64,000 nt of DNA from Paenibacillus graminis (GTDB taxonomy: Bacteria > Bacillota > Bacilli > Paenibacillales > Paenibacillaceae), in NCBI RefSeq assembly GCF_000758705.1, contig NZ_CP009287.1, positions 4,836,001-4,900,000 of the forward strand, written 5' to 3'. Made by a program: the position numbers and the translations under genes. Every line of letters starts with the position of its first letter. Positions within the stretch are counted from its first letter, which is position 1. The notes under the pieces were generated by a model. It did not search any database, was not told where the DNA came from, and saw nothing but the letters and a program-made list of their open reading frames with translations. Shown here in pieces: positions 28,910 through 38,811 of the stretch.

Positions 28910-29647
28910 TTAGACTAATGCAGTTTGCTTCCGGCCTTCTTCAATCAGCCGGTACGCACGCTGGACCTCTTCTTCGGTTGGTGAAGGGACCCCTTCAAGC
29001 TCATAAGGTCTTCCGAGGACTTCCCATTTATAGATACCCATCTGATGATAAGGAAGGATTTCAAATTTTTCAACACCGTTCAATGTGCCGATGAAGCGTC
29101 CCAAGTTCAGAAGGTCCTCTTCACGGTCATGAATCCCCGGCACGTACACATGACGTATCCACATCTTGCGGTCATGGTCAGACAGCCAACGGGCCAGCTT
29201 CAACGTACGCTCATTGGATTTACCGGTAAGCTTGATATGCGCTTCATCATCAATGTGCTTCAGATCAAGCAGCACGAGATCTGTCAATTCAAGCAGATCA
29301 TTGATTTTGTCGCCTTCATTATAACCGTTGGTGTCAAGTGTAGTATGCAAGTTCCAGCGTTTTTTCACTTCGGCAAACAGCTGTTTTACAAAATGCGCCT
29401 GCAAGGTTGGTTCGCCGCCGGAAACGGTCAACCCGCCACCGGAGGAGCGGTAATAATTTAGATACGGCTCAATTTCAGCGAGTACATCTTCAATACTCAT
29501 TTCTCTGCCTTCATTCAATCCCCAGGTATCAGGATTATGGCAGTATTGGCATTTCAAGAGACAGCCCTGCATGAACAAAACAAAACGAATACCTGGTCCG
29601 TCAACGGTTCCAAAGGTTTCTAAGGAATGTATATGTCCGTTAGCCAT
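28910..29647 (-). CDS. pflA: Pyruvate formate-lyase activating enzyme
   Basis: Radical SAM enzyme that installs the glycyl radical on PflB under anaerobic conditions. The cluster motif is CLLKCQYC near residue 30, followed by the SAM motif SGGEPTLQ. At 245 residues it matches the family. It lies 132 bases after pflB on the same strand, with a small stem-loop (29702-29725) between them. Confidence 0.96.
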   Translation of the reverse strand: MANGHIHSLETFGTVDGPGIRFVLFMQGCLLKCQYCHNPDTWGLNEGREMSIEDVLAEIEPYLNYYRSSGGGLTVSGGEPTLQAHFVKQLFAEVKKRWNLHTTLDTNGYNEGDKINDLLELTDLVLLDLKHIDDEAHIKLTGKSNERTLKLARWLSDHDRKMWIRHVYVPGIHDREEDLLNLGRFIGTLNGVEKFEILPYHQMGIYKWEVLGRPYELEGVPSPTEEEVQRAYRLIEEGRKQTALV

Positions 29648-29779
29648 AGGAGGTCATCCTTTCGAAAATTTAAAATTTTAAACAATTTTAAACAAGATTT
29701 TACCGCCCTTGAGGTCAAGAGCGGTATCACCTTGCAGCTATTTCACTGTATACCTAGAACCCAAGCTACTGCTTGTGTA

Positions 29780-32041
29780 TTACATTGCACCGTGGAATGT
29801 ACGGTTGATAACATCCATTTGTTGTTCACGAGTCAGCTTGATGAAGTTAACAGCATAGCCGGAAACGCGAATGGTCAATTGTGGGTAGTTCTCTGGGTGT
29901 TCCATAGCATCCAGCAATTGTTCGCGGGCAAATACGTTAACATTCAGGTGGTGACCTTTGCTTGCGAAGTATCCATCAAGCATCGATACCAGGTTGGATT
30001 TACGTCCTTCTTCTTCCTTACCCAGTGCTTTTGGCACAATAGAGAAGGTGTTGGAGATACCATCCAAGCTATCTTCGTACGGCAGTTTGGCAACGGAGCT
30101 CAGGGAAGCCAAAGCACCCTTCTTGTCGCGTCCGTGCATAGGGTTCGCACCTGGAGCGAAAGGTTCGCCTTTTTTACGTCCGTCAGGAGTAGTACCAGTT
30201 TTCTTGCCATATACTACGTTGGAAGTAATCGTCAGGATCGATTGAGTCGGCAGCGCATCACGGTAAGCGTGGTGTTTGCGGATCATCGTCATGAAGGATT
30301 CAACCAGTTCTACTGCGATGCTGTCGACGGCATCGTCATTGTTACCATAGCAAGGGAATTCGCCTTCAGTTTCGAAGTCTACCGCGATACCTTGTTCGTT
30401 ACGGATTACTTTTACCTTAGCGTGTTTGATGGCGCTCAGGGAGTCAGCTGCTACAGACAGACCTGCAATACCGCAAGCCATAGTCCGCAGAATATCGCGG
30501 TCATGCAGAGCCATTTCGATACGTTCGTAAGAATATTTATCGTGCATGTAGTGGATAACATTCAGCGTGTTCATGTAAGTCTTAGCCAGCCACTCCATCA
30601 TCGGTTTGAAGCGTTTCATTACTTCATCATAGTCAAGATATTCGGAAGTGATGGCCGGATACTCAGGACCTACCTGCACGCCGGATTTTTCATCCACACC
30701 GCCGTTGATTGCATACAGCAGAGCTTTGGCCAGGTTAGCGCGGGCTCCGAAGAACTGCATTTGTTTACCGATGCGCATTGCGGATACGCAGCAAGCAATA
30801 CCATAGTCGTCTCCGTAGATCGGACGCATCAAATCGTCATTCTCATATTGAATCGAGCTGGTTTCGATGGAAACCTTCGCACAGAATTTCTTGAAGCCTT
30901 CAGGCAATTTTTCCGACCACAGTACAGTAAGGTTTGGCTCTGGAGCTGGTCCCAGATTGTACAGGGTGTGGAGGAAACGGAAGCTGTTCTTGGTAACGCG
31001 TGTTGTTCCGTCTACAGACATACCGCCGATGGATTCAGTAACCCATGTAGGGTCTCCACTGAACAATTCGTTATAGTCAGGAGTACGCAGGAACTTCACG
31101 ATACGCAGTTTCATGATGAAGTGGTCAGCCAGTTCTTGTGCTTGTTCTTCAGTCAAAGTGCCTTCTGCAAGGTCACGTTCTACATAGATATCAAGGAAAG
31201 AGGATACGCGTCCAAGGGACATAGCCGCACCGTTCTGTTCTTTAATAGCTGCGAGGTAACCGAAGTATACCCACTGGAAAGCTTCTTTGGCATTGTTTGC
31301 AGGTTTGGAGATGTCCATTCCATGCATTTGAGCCATTTGTTTCAGTTCGCCGAGTGCACGAATCTGTTCGGAAAGTTCTTCACGAAGACGGATAACGCTA
31401 TCGGACATGGAATCCACTTCAAGATTCGCAAGATCTTGTTTCTTTTCTTTGATCAGGAAGTCAACGCCGTAAAGAGCTACACGACGGTAGTCACCGATGA
31501 TGCGGCCGCGGCCGTAAGCATCAGGAAGACCTGTGATGATACCGGCTTTACGAACAGCTCTCATTTCGGAAGTATATGCATCAAATACGCCTTGGTTATG
31601 CGTTTTGCGGATGTTCGTGAACATGTCAACAATGCCTTGCGGAAGTTCGAAGCCATAAGCCTTGGTGGCATCGATCATCATCTTGATTCCGCCAAACGGT
31701 TGAATGGAACGTTTGAAAGGCGCATCAGTCTGAACGCCGACAATTTGTTCCTTGTCTTTGTCAATGTAGCCAGGCTGGTGAGATACAATAGTGGATACGG
31801 TGTTAACATCCACATCCAGTACGCCGCCATTAGCAATTTCTTGCTTGGTCATTTCGGAAATAATCTTCCAAAGTTCAGTAGTGTTGTTAGTAGGACCTGC
31901 AAGGAAGTCTTCCTTGCCAAGATAAGGTTTGATGTTCTTTTCAATAAAATCATTCACATTTACTTTTCTGGACCATTTTCCTTTTACAAAACCGCGCCAT
32001 CCAGCCTTAACTTCTTGTACATCTTTTTCAATCACCGACAT
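29780..32041 (-). CDS. pflB: Formate acetyltransferase (pyruvate formate-lyase)
   Basis: Converts pyruvate and CoA to acetyl-CoA and formate without oxygen. The catalytic cysteine pair is in GIACCVSAM and the glycyl-radical site is in RVSGYAVNF near the C-terminus. The 753-residue length is normal. The second ATG (32041) is preferred, behind GGAGGGA. The promoter carries a double Fnr-type operator. With adhE upstream and pflA downstream it forms the mixed-acid fermentation block. Confidence 0.97.
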   Translation of the reverse strand: MSVIEKDVQEVKAGWRGFVKGKWSRKVNVNDFIEKNIKPYLGKEDFLAGPTNNTTELWKIISEMTKQEIANGGVLDVDVNTVSTIVSHQPGYIDKDKEQIVGVQTDAPFKRSIQPFGGIKMMIDATKAYGFELPQGIVDMFTNIRKTHNQGVFDAYTSEMRAVRKAGIITGLPDAYGRGRIIGDYRRVALYGVDFLIKEKKQDLANLEVDSMSDSVIRLREELSEQIRALGELKQMAQMHGMDISKPANNAKEAFQWVYFGYLAAIKEQNGAAMSLGRVSSFLDIYVERDLAEGTLTEEQAQELADHFIMKLRIVKFLRTPDYNELFSGDPTWVTESIGGMSVDGTTRVTKNSFRFLHTLYNLGPAPEPNLTVLWSEKLPEGFKKFCAKVSIETSSIQYENDDLMRPIYGDDYGIACCVSAMRIGKQMQFFGARANLAKALLYAINGGVDEKSGVQVGPEYPAITSEYLDYDEVMKRFKPMMEWLAKTYMNTLNVIHYMHDKYSYERIEMALHDRDILRTMACGIAGLSVAADSLSAIKHAKVKVIRNEQGIAVDFETEGEFPCYGNNDDAVDSIAVELVESFMTMIRKHHAYRDALPTQSILTITSNVVYGKKTGTTPDGRKKGEPFAPGANPMHGRDKKGALASLSSVAKLPYEDSLDGISNTFSIVPKALGKEEEGRKSNLVSMLDGYFASKGHHLNVNVFAREQLLDAMEHPENYPQLTIRVSGYAVNFIKLTREQQMDVINRTFHGAM

Positions 32042-32185
32042 GCTAAATCCCTCCATTTATATTTAATATATTTGTAGAGATCGCGGGCTTGAAGGTTAAT
32101 CCCGTGTCTCGTGATCCCCAAAAGATCTGATTGTTATAAAATTCACAATTACATCTCCATAACCGGGACCGTTGTTTATATAAAC

Positions 32186-32249
32186 ATTTTAGTTTATTTT
32201 CTGAAAAAGGACTGTGACAAATATCACTATTTCGGTGATATTTGTCACT
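32186..32249 (-). promoter_or_regulatory. pflB promoter with two Fnr-type operators 21 bp apart
   Basis: Operator 1 TGTGACAAATATCACT (32213-32228) and operator 2 GGTGATATTTGTCACT (32234-32249) are 9/10 and 8/10 to TGTGA-N6-TCACA, and their centres are 21 bp apart. The -10 TAAAAT (32186-32191) puts operator 1 at about -41.5. Together the two sites form a perfect 14-bp inverted repeat with a 7-base loop. Confidence 0.7.
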
Positions 32250-32303
32250 TCCATCCAGTTCCATATTAACCTTTAACCTTATTTTTTGCCATACAACCGT
32301 TAA

Positions 32304-34925
32304 TTAGTTGTCGAATCTGCCGTAGAAAGCATTACGATATACATCAGCAAGTTCAGAAACCAGCGGGAGTTTAGGGTTGGCAGTTGTACATTGGTCTTCA
32401 AATGCACGGTCAGCCAGATAATCTACGCGGGATTCGAAATCCTTAGGATCGAAACCAAGCGCCTGGAACGACTCTTCGATACCGAGTTTCTTGTTCATGT
32501 CGCGGATAGCGTTGATCAAGCTTGTTACGCCTTCTTCAGTGGTACGGGCAGGCAATCCCAGAATGCGGGCGATTTCGGCATAACGTTCGTCAGCTACAAA
32601 GTGCGAATATTTAGGGAACGAAGCGAACTTCGTAGGTTTCTTGGCGTTGTAGCGGATAACATGCGGCATCAGAATGGCATTGGTGCGGCCATGGGCAGTG
32701 TGGTACTGTCCGCCCCATTTGTGCGCCAAGCTGTGGTTAATGCCCAGGAATGCATTGGCAAAAGCCATACCAGCCAGCGTAGATGCGTTGTGCATTTTTT
32801 CGCGGGCAAGCTTGTCGCCTTGCAGTGCCGATTTTTCAAGGTATTGGAATACCAGTTGGATAGCTTTGATAGCCAGACCGTCCGTATAGTCGCTTGCCAT
32901 AACCGAAACGTAAGCTTCGATGGCATGTGTCAGAACGTCCATACCTGTATCGGCAACAGCTGTTTTTGGCAAGCTGTATACAAACTCAGGATCGATGATC
33001 GCTACGTCTGGAGTCAGCTCGTAGTCAGCCAATGGGTATTTCGTATTGTTGGCAGTAGTTTTGTCAGTAATAACCGCGAAAGATGTTACTTCAGAACCTG
33101 TACCCGAAGTCGTTGGAATCGCTACGAATTTCGCTTTGTTTCCAAGCTTAGGGAATTTGTATACGCGTTTGCGGATATCCATGAACTTCTGTTTCAGACC
33201 GTTAAAGTCAGCGTCCGGATGTTCGTAGAACAGCCACATGCCTTTGGCAGCATCCATTGGGGAACCGCCGCCGAGTGCGATGATGCAGTCCGGCTGGAAT
33301 CTGTTCATCATAGCAGTACCTTTTTCTACAGTTGTAGTCGATGGATCCGGTTCAACTTCCGAGAACACTTCGATCGCTACTGGAGTCTGGCGTTGACGCA
33401 GGTAGTGCTCAACTCTTTCTACATAACCCAGTTTAACCATCATAGGGTCAGTGATAATAGCAACGCGTGTGATGTCAGGCATTTTGGCCAGGTACTGAGT
33501 GGCTCCTTTTTCGAAGTAAATCTTGTCAGGTACTTTAAACCATTGCATATTCACGGTACGACGGTTCACCCTTTTCACGTTGATCAGATTGATGGCAGTT
33601 ACGTTCTGCGATACAGAGTTGCGGCCGTATGATCCGCAGCCCAGAGTAAGTGAAGGGATATTCGTATTGTAGATATCGCCGATTGCGCCATGTGTGGAAG
33701 GCGAGTTGACGAGAATACGTCCGGTCTGCAGACGGTTCGAGAACTTCATGATCACTTCTTCGTTATTGGAGTGGATGGCCGAGCTGTGGCCCATACCGCC
33801 AAATTCAACAATTTGTGCTGCGCGTTCGATACCCTGGTCAGCATTTTTAACCTTGTAGCAAGCAAGAACCGGGCTCAATTTTTCAGCGGACAGCGGATAT
33901 TTGGTGCCTACGCCTTCAAGCTCTGCTACCAGAATCTTAGTGCCGGCAGGAACCTGAATTCCGCACATTTCAGCGATTTTCACAGCGGATTGGCCTACGA
34001 TTGCAGGGTTTACTGCGCATTTTTCCACGTTCATAGCGCCGCTTGTCAGCTTGGCAGCTTCTTCTTTATTTACAAAGTAGCAGCCGTTGGCGATCATTTT
34101 CTTCTTCACTTGGTCGAAGATGGCTTCTTCAATGATAACCGCTTGTTCAGAAGCGCAGATCATACCATTGTCGAATGTTTTGGAAAGGATGAGATCTGTT
34201 ACTGCCTGATCGATATCGGCGCTCTTTTCAATGAAGGCAGGCACGTTACCAGGGCCTACGCCAAGAGCCGGTTTGCCGCAGCTGTAAGCTGCCTTAACCA
34301 TTGCCGAACCGCCTGTTGCCAGGATCAGCGCAACGTCCGGATTGTTCATAAGTGCGTTTGTTTTGTCCATCGTAGGCAACTCGATCCACTGGATGCAGTT
34401 CTCAGGAGCGCCAGCTTTTACAGCTGCATCATGCAGAATCTTAGCTGCTGCGGCACTACATTCTTGCGCAGATGGATGGAAGCCGAATATAATAGGATTA
34501 CGTGTCTTAGCGGCGATCAGCGCCTTAAACATCGTGGTGGATGTTGGGTTGGTTACCGGTGTGATACCCATAACGATCCCGACCGGTTCGGCGATCTTTT
34601 GGAAACTATCATATTGATTGTCTTCTACTACGCCTACTGTCTTGTCATACTTAATGCCGTGCCAGATATATTCTGTTGCGAAGATGTTCTTCGTAATTTT
34701 GTCTTCATAAACGCCGCGGCCTGTTTCTTCTACGGCGAGCTTTGCCAGGTACATGTGCTTGTCGAGTCCTGCCAGAGCCATTGCATGAACGATTGTGTTA
34801 ACCTGCTCTTGATCCAGCTGCATGTAAGCTTCTTGAGCTTTCTTTGCTTTATCCACCAAAGTCTGAATATACTCTTCAGCAGTGGTTTGTTTCACTTGGG
34901 CGGCGACTTCGTTCTTAACTGCCAT
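32304..34925 (-). CDS. adhE: Bifunctional acetaldehyde-CoA / alcohol dehydrogenase
   Basis: Reduces acetyl-CoA to acetaldehyde and then ethanol, regenerating NAD+ in fermentation. The N-terminal aldehyde dehydrogenase domain (about 1-440) has the catalytic Cys in NGMICASEQAV. The C-terminal iron-dependent alcohol dehydrogenase (about 450-873) has GGGSPMDAAKGMW and the iron-ligand region with HAIEAYVS, HSLAHKWGG and HTAHGRTNAILMPH. At 873 residues it is full length. Such enzymes form long filaments (spirosomes). ATG follows AGGAGG closely. It is under an Fnr-type operator. Confidence 0.97.
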   Translation of the reverse strand: MAVKNEVAAQVKQTTAEEYIQTLVDKAKKAQEAYMQLDQEQVNTIVHAMALAGLDKHMYLAKLAVEETGRGVYEDKITKNIFATEYIWHGIKYDKTVGVVEDNQYDSFQKIAEPVGIVMGITPVTNPTSTTMFKALIAAKTRNPIIFGFHPSAQECSAAAAKILHDAAVKAGAPENCIQWIELPTMDKTNALMNNPDVALILATGGSAMVKAAYSCGKPALGVGPGNVPAFIEKSADIDQAVTDLILSKTFDNGMICASEQAVIIEEAIFDQVKKKMIANGCYFVNKEEAAKLTSGAMNVEKCAVNPAIVGQSAVKIAEMCGIQVPAGTKILVAELEGVGTKYPLSAEKLSPVLACYKVKNADQGIERAAQIVEFGGMGHSSAIHSNNEEVIMKFSNRLQTGRILVNSPSTHGAIGDIYNTNIPSLTLGCGSYGRNSVSQNVTAINLINVKRVNRRTVNMQWFKVPDKIYFEKGATQYLAKMPDITRVAIITDPMMVKLGYVERVEHYLRQRQTPVAIEVFSEVEPDPSTTTVEKGTAMMNRFQPDCIIALGGGSPMDAAKGMWLFYEHPDADFNGLKQKFMDIRKRVYKFPKLGNKAKFVAIPTTSGTGSEVTSFAVITDKTTANNTKYPLADYELTPDVAIIDPEFVYSLPKTAVADTGMDVLTHAIEAYVSVMASDYTDGLAIKAIQLVFQYLEKSALQGDKLAREKMHNASTLAGMAFANAFLGINHSLAHKWGGQYHTAHGRTNAILMPHVIRYNAKKPTKFASFPKYSHFVADERYAEIARILGLPARTTEEGVTSLINAIRDMNKKLGIEESFQALGFDPKDFESRVDYLADRAFEDQCTTANPKLPLVSELADVYRNAFYGRFDN

Positions 34926-34973
34926 CTCCCTCGTCCTCCTGTCAATTTTTAGGTTGTTTTTCTCTACACATTT

Positions 34974-35017
34974 ATCTTATCACATCGCATCGGGGTTGTA
35001 TAGTGAAATCTTTCACA
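34974..35017 (-). promoter_or_regulatory. adhE promoter with Fnr/Rex-like operator
   Basis: AGTGAAATCTTTCACA (35002-35017) matches TGTGA-N6-TCACA at 9 of 10 positions. The -10 TAAGAT (34974-34979) lies 22 bases downstream, placing the operator near -42. On the minus strand TTGTGAAAGATTTCACTA also resembles a Rex box, so NADH control by Rex is an alternative. Confidence 0.6.
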
Positions 35018-35044
35018 AAGTATAAAGTTTTTTTTGATTTGTTT

Positions 35045-35143
35045 TCAAAGCGCTTTCATTCGCTCTTAATCAGGGTTTTATTCCATTTTGTGTATTTATT
35101 TATCGATATTTTTGTCTTTTTTTCGAACGTGAATTTTTTCACT
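35045..35143. promoter_or_regulatory. Distal adhE control sites: cre-like and second Fnr-like box
   Basis: TCAAAGCGCTTTCA (35045-35058) differs at one position from the cre consensus. CGTGAATTTTTTCACT (35128-35143) is an 8/10 match to the Fnr box. Both lie further upstream of the adhE promoter; their role is inferred. Confidence 0.4.
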
Positions 35144-35224
35144 TGACAAACTTCGCTTTTAAATAGCCTCTTCATCTTGAAAACATATCCAGCTGCGACG
35201 TTACCAAATCGCTATCTAAATATG

Positions 35225-35253
35225 GAAAAGACCGGGAAACCTCCCGGCCTTCT
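35225..35253 (-). terminator. Terminator of the second sugar transport operon
   Basis: On the minus strand, GGCCGGGAGGTTTCCCGGTC forms a short stem followed by TTTT, after the stop of the binding-protein gene. Confidence 0.7.
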
Positions 35254-35301
35254 ACCCTCTCAACCATTTACTTGTCTTCACGGACTACTCTATTCTCCGC
35301 A

Positions 35302-36765
35302 CTACTCTACCTTAATCGTATCAAAGAACTTTTCCTGTACGGTCTTTGCTGCGGCGTCAAGCTGGGTTTTGGAGTCCGTGCCTTTTTTGGAGAAAAGCTC
35401 CTGAATCACATTGGACATCGTTGCATAGTAATCCTGTGTATTGTATTGTGCCTCAGGCTTGCCATCCAGCAGAGCCATAATATCCGGATTGTACTGGTAG
35501 ACTATGTCATACTTATCATAGATAGCTTTGGTTTTCTTGCCAAAATCAGAATCAGCGGCATAGTAGTCCAGAAGCGGCGGGATGAAGTATTTGCCGTCCG
35601 CTTTACGCTGCTGCAGAATAGCATCCAGTGCTTCCAGGCCTTTGTCAGAGAAGTAATCAAAAGTGATATAGCGGAAAGCCATCTCCTGCTCATCCGGGGT
35701 GGCGTTCGGATTGATGACCAGATAGTCGCCGCCGAGTACACCCGTATGCTTGCCGCCCTTTTCCGCAGCAGGCATTGGATAAGTGAGCACATCCTCCGGC
35801 TTCAAACCGCCCTGATTCAGGGCTTGCTCGATCACACCGTCGGAACCGGCCATCACCATCGCCGTGCGTCCTTGCTGGAATGCGCCTACAGCATCGCCCC
35901 AGCCCAGTGCCCAGTCCTGAGGAATAGCATTGGCTTCCCATCTCAGCTTCTTATAGAAATCCAGTGCCTTCACACCCGCATCGGTATTGAAGGCTGCCAC
36001 CACTTTGCCGCCGTCAATCTTCTGAATCTCACCCCCGGCTTCGAACAGGAAGTTGGTCCAGTTCCAGCCGGCTTCATTGCCCTTACCCATTGGCGCAATA
36101 CCGGAGATGCCTTTTTTGGCGTCGGCCGCTCCTTTGGCCGTGTTCAGCATATCCTCCCAGGTCCAATCCATGGCCGGAACTGCCACACCTTTGTCATCCA
36201 GCATCTTTTTATTAATCATCGTAGTGGTTACATAGCCTTTTTGGGTGATCCCATACACCTTGCCGTCAATGATGAACTGGTTTTGCAGGACGGGATTGAT
36301 CTGGTCCTTGTACTCATATTTGTTCCACAGATCGGTAATATCCGCCACCCAGCCTTTTTCGACGAGAAATTTCGCTTCCGTGGCATACGTATTGAAGAAG
36401 GTCGGGGCTTCATTGGCAGCCATTTTCACGCCGATTTCACTAACGTTGTACTGCCAGTCATCTTTGACGATCTCTACATTCGGGTATTCCGCCTGGAACC
36501 GCTTGATTTTGTCATCCTCCTGGGCCCGCACTTCCGTCAGGTCCGGTGTAGGATAGTGGATCTTAATGGTGATCTTACGCTGAGTAATATCATCTGCCGG
36601 CGCATTGGCGGCTGCACTGTTGTCTGCGGCTTTGTCCGTGGCAGCCGGTGATGCTTCTCCCCCATTTGTTCCCTTGGCGCTATTGTTGTTATTGTTGCCG
36701 CTGCAGGCGGATAACAACGATCCCGTCACTAGGAGACAGGCTAGGACGCTGGAAAATTTACGCAT
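35302..36765 (-). CDS. Sugar ABC transporter substrate-binding lipoprotein (second system)
   Basis: A 487-residue extracellular solute-binding protein of family 1, with a lipobox (LLSAC, Cys21) and an Asn/Ala-rich linker. Typical motifs include KMAANEAPTFFNTYA-type loop and AFQQGRTAMVMAGSDG. It is the last gene of the operon, 134 bases after the MalG-type permease, unlike the first system where the binding protein comes first. Substrate is unknown; the neighbouring GH65 genes suggest an alpha-glucoside. Confidence 0.92.
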   Translation of the reverse strand: MRKFSSVLACLLVTGSLLSACSGNNNNNSAKGTNGGEASPAATDKAADNSAAANAPADDITQRKITIKIHYPTPDLTEVRAQEDDKIKRFQAEYPNVEIVKDDWQYNVSEIGVKMAANEAPTFFNTYATEAKFLVEKGWVADITDLWNKYEYKDQINPVLQNQFIIDGKVYGITQKGYVTTTMINKKMLDDKGVAVPAMDWTWEDMLNTAKGAADAKKGISGIAPMGKGNEAGWNWTNFLFEAGGEIQKIDGGKVVAAFNTDAGVKALDFYKKLRWEANAIPQDWALGWGDAVGAFQQGRTAMVMAGSDGVIEQALNQGGLKPEDVLTYPMPAAEKGGKHTGVLGGDYLVINPNATPDEQEMAFRYITFDYFSDKGLEALDAILQQRKADGKYFIPPLLDYYAADSDFGKKTKAIYDKYDIVYQYNPDIMALLDGKPEAQYNTQDYYATMSNVIQELFSKKGTDSKTQLDAAAKTVQEKFFDTIKVE

Positions 36766-36898
36766 TGAAACTCCCCTTTTCCATTCATAGTTAGCTTACA
36801 GATTCATCTTAAGAGAGAACCCGTGACCGCACGAGGTGTATTTATATTCCTTTCATGTGCAGGTTTACGATCTAATCAGCCGAACGCACACCCCCGTA

Positions 36899-37771
36899 CT
36901 ACCCCTTCACTGCCGACAAAGCCACGCCGCGCATAATAAATTTCTGGAACAGCAGGAAGACCAGGATCGGCGGCAGAGAGACCAGAAAGAGGATGGCAAA
37001 CTTGATATTGGTGTTGAGCGCCTTTACGGCGATTACATATTTATAAATCGCTGTGGCGAGAGTGTACTTATCCTCACTGTGCATGACAAGGGACGGCCAG
37101 AACCAGTTATTCCAGGCGGTTGAGAAAATAAAGATCGCCAGTGTGGCAAAAATGGGAATGGACAGCGGCACAGCAATCGAGAAAAAGCTGCGCGGCTCCG
37201 AGGCCCCGTCAATGCGCGCGGCTTCAAATATCTCCGGATGGATTCCGTCAAAAAAGTTCTTCAGGAGCAGGAAGTAAAACGTATTCGCTCCCGCCGGCAG
37301 CCAGAACGCCGCATACTGGTTCAGCAGCCCAAGCTCCTTCAGATTGACGAAGTTCGGAATCATATAGCTGGTCGCCGGGATAAATAGAGTCATCAGGAAG
37401 AAGAAATAAAACACCTTGCGGTAAGGCACATTCATCCGGGAAATACTGAAGGAAGCAAGGCCAAGTACAATAAGGGTCACAACCATATTTCCTACGAAAA
37501 TGTACAGAGTGTTCCTGAGGAACATCAGCAGATCGATATAATTCAGCGCATCCTTCAAATTGCCGAAATGCCACTCCTGCGGAAAAAAATGCGGCGGAAA
37601 GGAATTGACCTCCGTGTTGGATTTGAGGCCGTTGAACATCGTCATGAGGATGGGATAGAGCATGGTGAAGACCATGACCAGGATGAAGAACACCATAATC
37701 CCGTAGACGATTTTATTGCTTGTTTTTTTCAGATCATGTTCAGAGAGGATGCCCCGGTCTGCGCTCTTCAT
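36899..37771 (-). CDS. CUT1 sugar ABC transporter permease (MalG type, second system)
   Basis: A 290-residue six-helix permease with EAA loop FEAARIDGASEPRSFFSIAVP and the C-terminal RGVALSAVKG. The ATG begins one base after the stop of the partner permease, and its AAGGAGGA site lies inside that gene, so translation is coupled. Confidence 0.92.
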   Translation of the reverse strand: MKSADRGILSEHDLKKTSNKIVYGIMVFFILVMVFTMLYPILMTMFNGLKSNTEVNSFPPHFFPQEWHFGNLKDALNYIDLLMFLRNTLYIFVGNMVVTLIVLGLASFSISRMNVPYRKVFYFFFLMTLFIPATSYMIPNFVNLKELGLLNQYAAFWLPAGANTFYFLLLKNFFDGIHPEIFEAARIDGASEPRSFFSIAVPLSIPIFATLAIFIFSTAWNNWFWPSLVMHSEDKYTLATAIYKYVIAVKALNTNIKFAILFLVSLPPILVFLLFQKFIMRGVALSAVKG

Positions 37772-37772
37772 G

Positions 37773-38696
37773 TTAGTTGTCCTCCTTGTTCAGCTTGAAC
37801 TGCACAATGCCCAAACCGCCGAGGACGATAAACATCAGCATGCCAAGCGCCGTCGCCGTTCCGTAATCCAGCCGGGTAAAGGCATATTTCACAATCAGCA
37901 GCGCATAGGTAAGCGTGGTATTATTCGGTCCGCCATCGAGCAAAGCAAGCTGTGACTGGTACCCCTGCGAGGTGGCGATAATCTGCAGGATCAGCATCAG
38001 GACAATCAGATTGCGCAAAGAGGGCAGTGTGATATGGCGGATACGGGCCCATACCCCGGCACCGTCAATTTCAGCGGCTTCGTACCAATCGCGCGGAATA
38101 CTGAGCACAGCCGCCAGATAAATAAGCATCCCCGAGCCAAACTGCTGCCACGTTTCCATAAAGACAAGCGAGATCATCGACCACCTGCTGTCCGTCAAAA
38201 AGGGGATTTGGTCCGCTCCCATTGTGCCCAGCAGCGCATTGATGGGTCCGACCGGATCATACAGCCATCTCCACAGGCCGTACAGCACGACAGCCGGCAA
38301 TACAAATGGCAAATAAGCCGCCACTCGGACAAAGCCGCCGAATTTCCGCAGCTCGGAAATGGCGATGGCAAAGGCAATCGGCACCCAAAAGCCGATCAAC
38401 AGGCAGAGCACCATGTAATACAGCGTATTTTTCACAGCAATCAATACATCCGGGTCCGTAAGCGCTCTGGCATAATTATCGAGGCCGGCAAAGGTATTGC
38501 CCTTTACAAAGTCCACCGTATAGAAGCTGTACATAAAACCTTTAAAAATGGGCACCCACATAAACAAAACAAAAATAATAATGGCGGGTACAAGAAACAT
38601 ATATCCCCAAAAGTTTTTTCTCCAGCGGTTCTGTTTATACGGTTTGCCCTCCAGCTTCACGGGTATCTTCTCGTGGATTGTAGCAGTTTGGTTCAT
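37773..38696 (-). CDS. CUT1 sugar ABC transporter permease (MalF type, second system)
   Basis: A 307-residue permease with an N-terminal cytoplasmic stretch, six helices and the EAA loop YEAAEIDGAGVWARIRHITLP. It starts about 115 bases after the response-regulator gene and has GAGGGAG at proper spacing. No ATPase gene is in the operon. Confidence 0.92.
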   Translation of the reverse strand: MNQTATIHEKIPVKLEGKPYKQNRWRKNFWGYMFLVPAIIIFVLFMWVPIFKGFMYSFYTVDFVKGNTFAGLDNYARALTDPDVLIAVKNTLYYMVLCLLIGFWVPIAFAIAISELRKFGGFVRVAAYLPFVLPAVVLYGLWRWLYDPVGPINALLGTMGADQIPFLTDSRWSMISLVFMETWQQFGSGMLIYLAAVLSIPRDWYEAAEIDGAGVWARIRHITLPSLRNLIVLMLILQIIATSQGYQSQLALLDGGPNNTTLTYALLIVKYAFTRLDYGTATALGMLMFIVLGGLGIVQFKLNKEDN

Positions 38697-38811
38697 CTGG
38701 CTCCCTCATTCCTTTTGTCTTTCAGCACTTTCACCAAGCGCTGCCTACATTAATTGTAGAAAAGGAGCCGAAGCCTGAACATGTCTATATCTACCGCAAT
38801 CGTAAGCGTTC

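Noticed and set aside
29627..32077. 816-codon open frame on the plus strand opposite pflB
   Set aside because: It mirrors the pflB frame. pflB has all catalytic motifs, while the antisense product has no recognisable domain, and such long antisense frames arise from codon bias.
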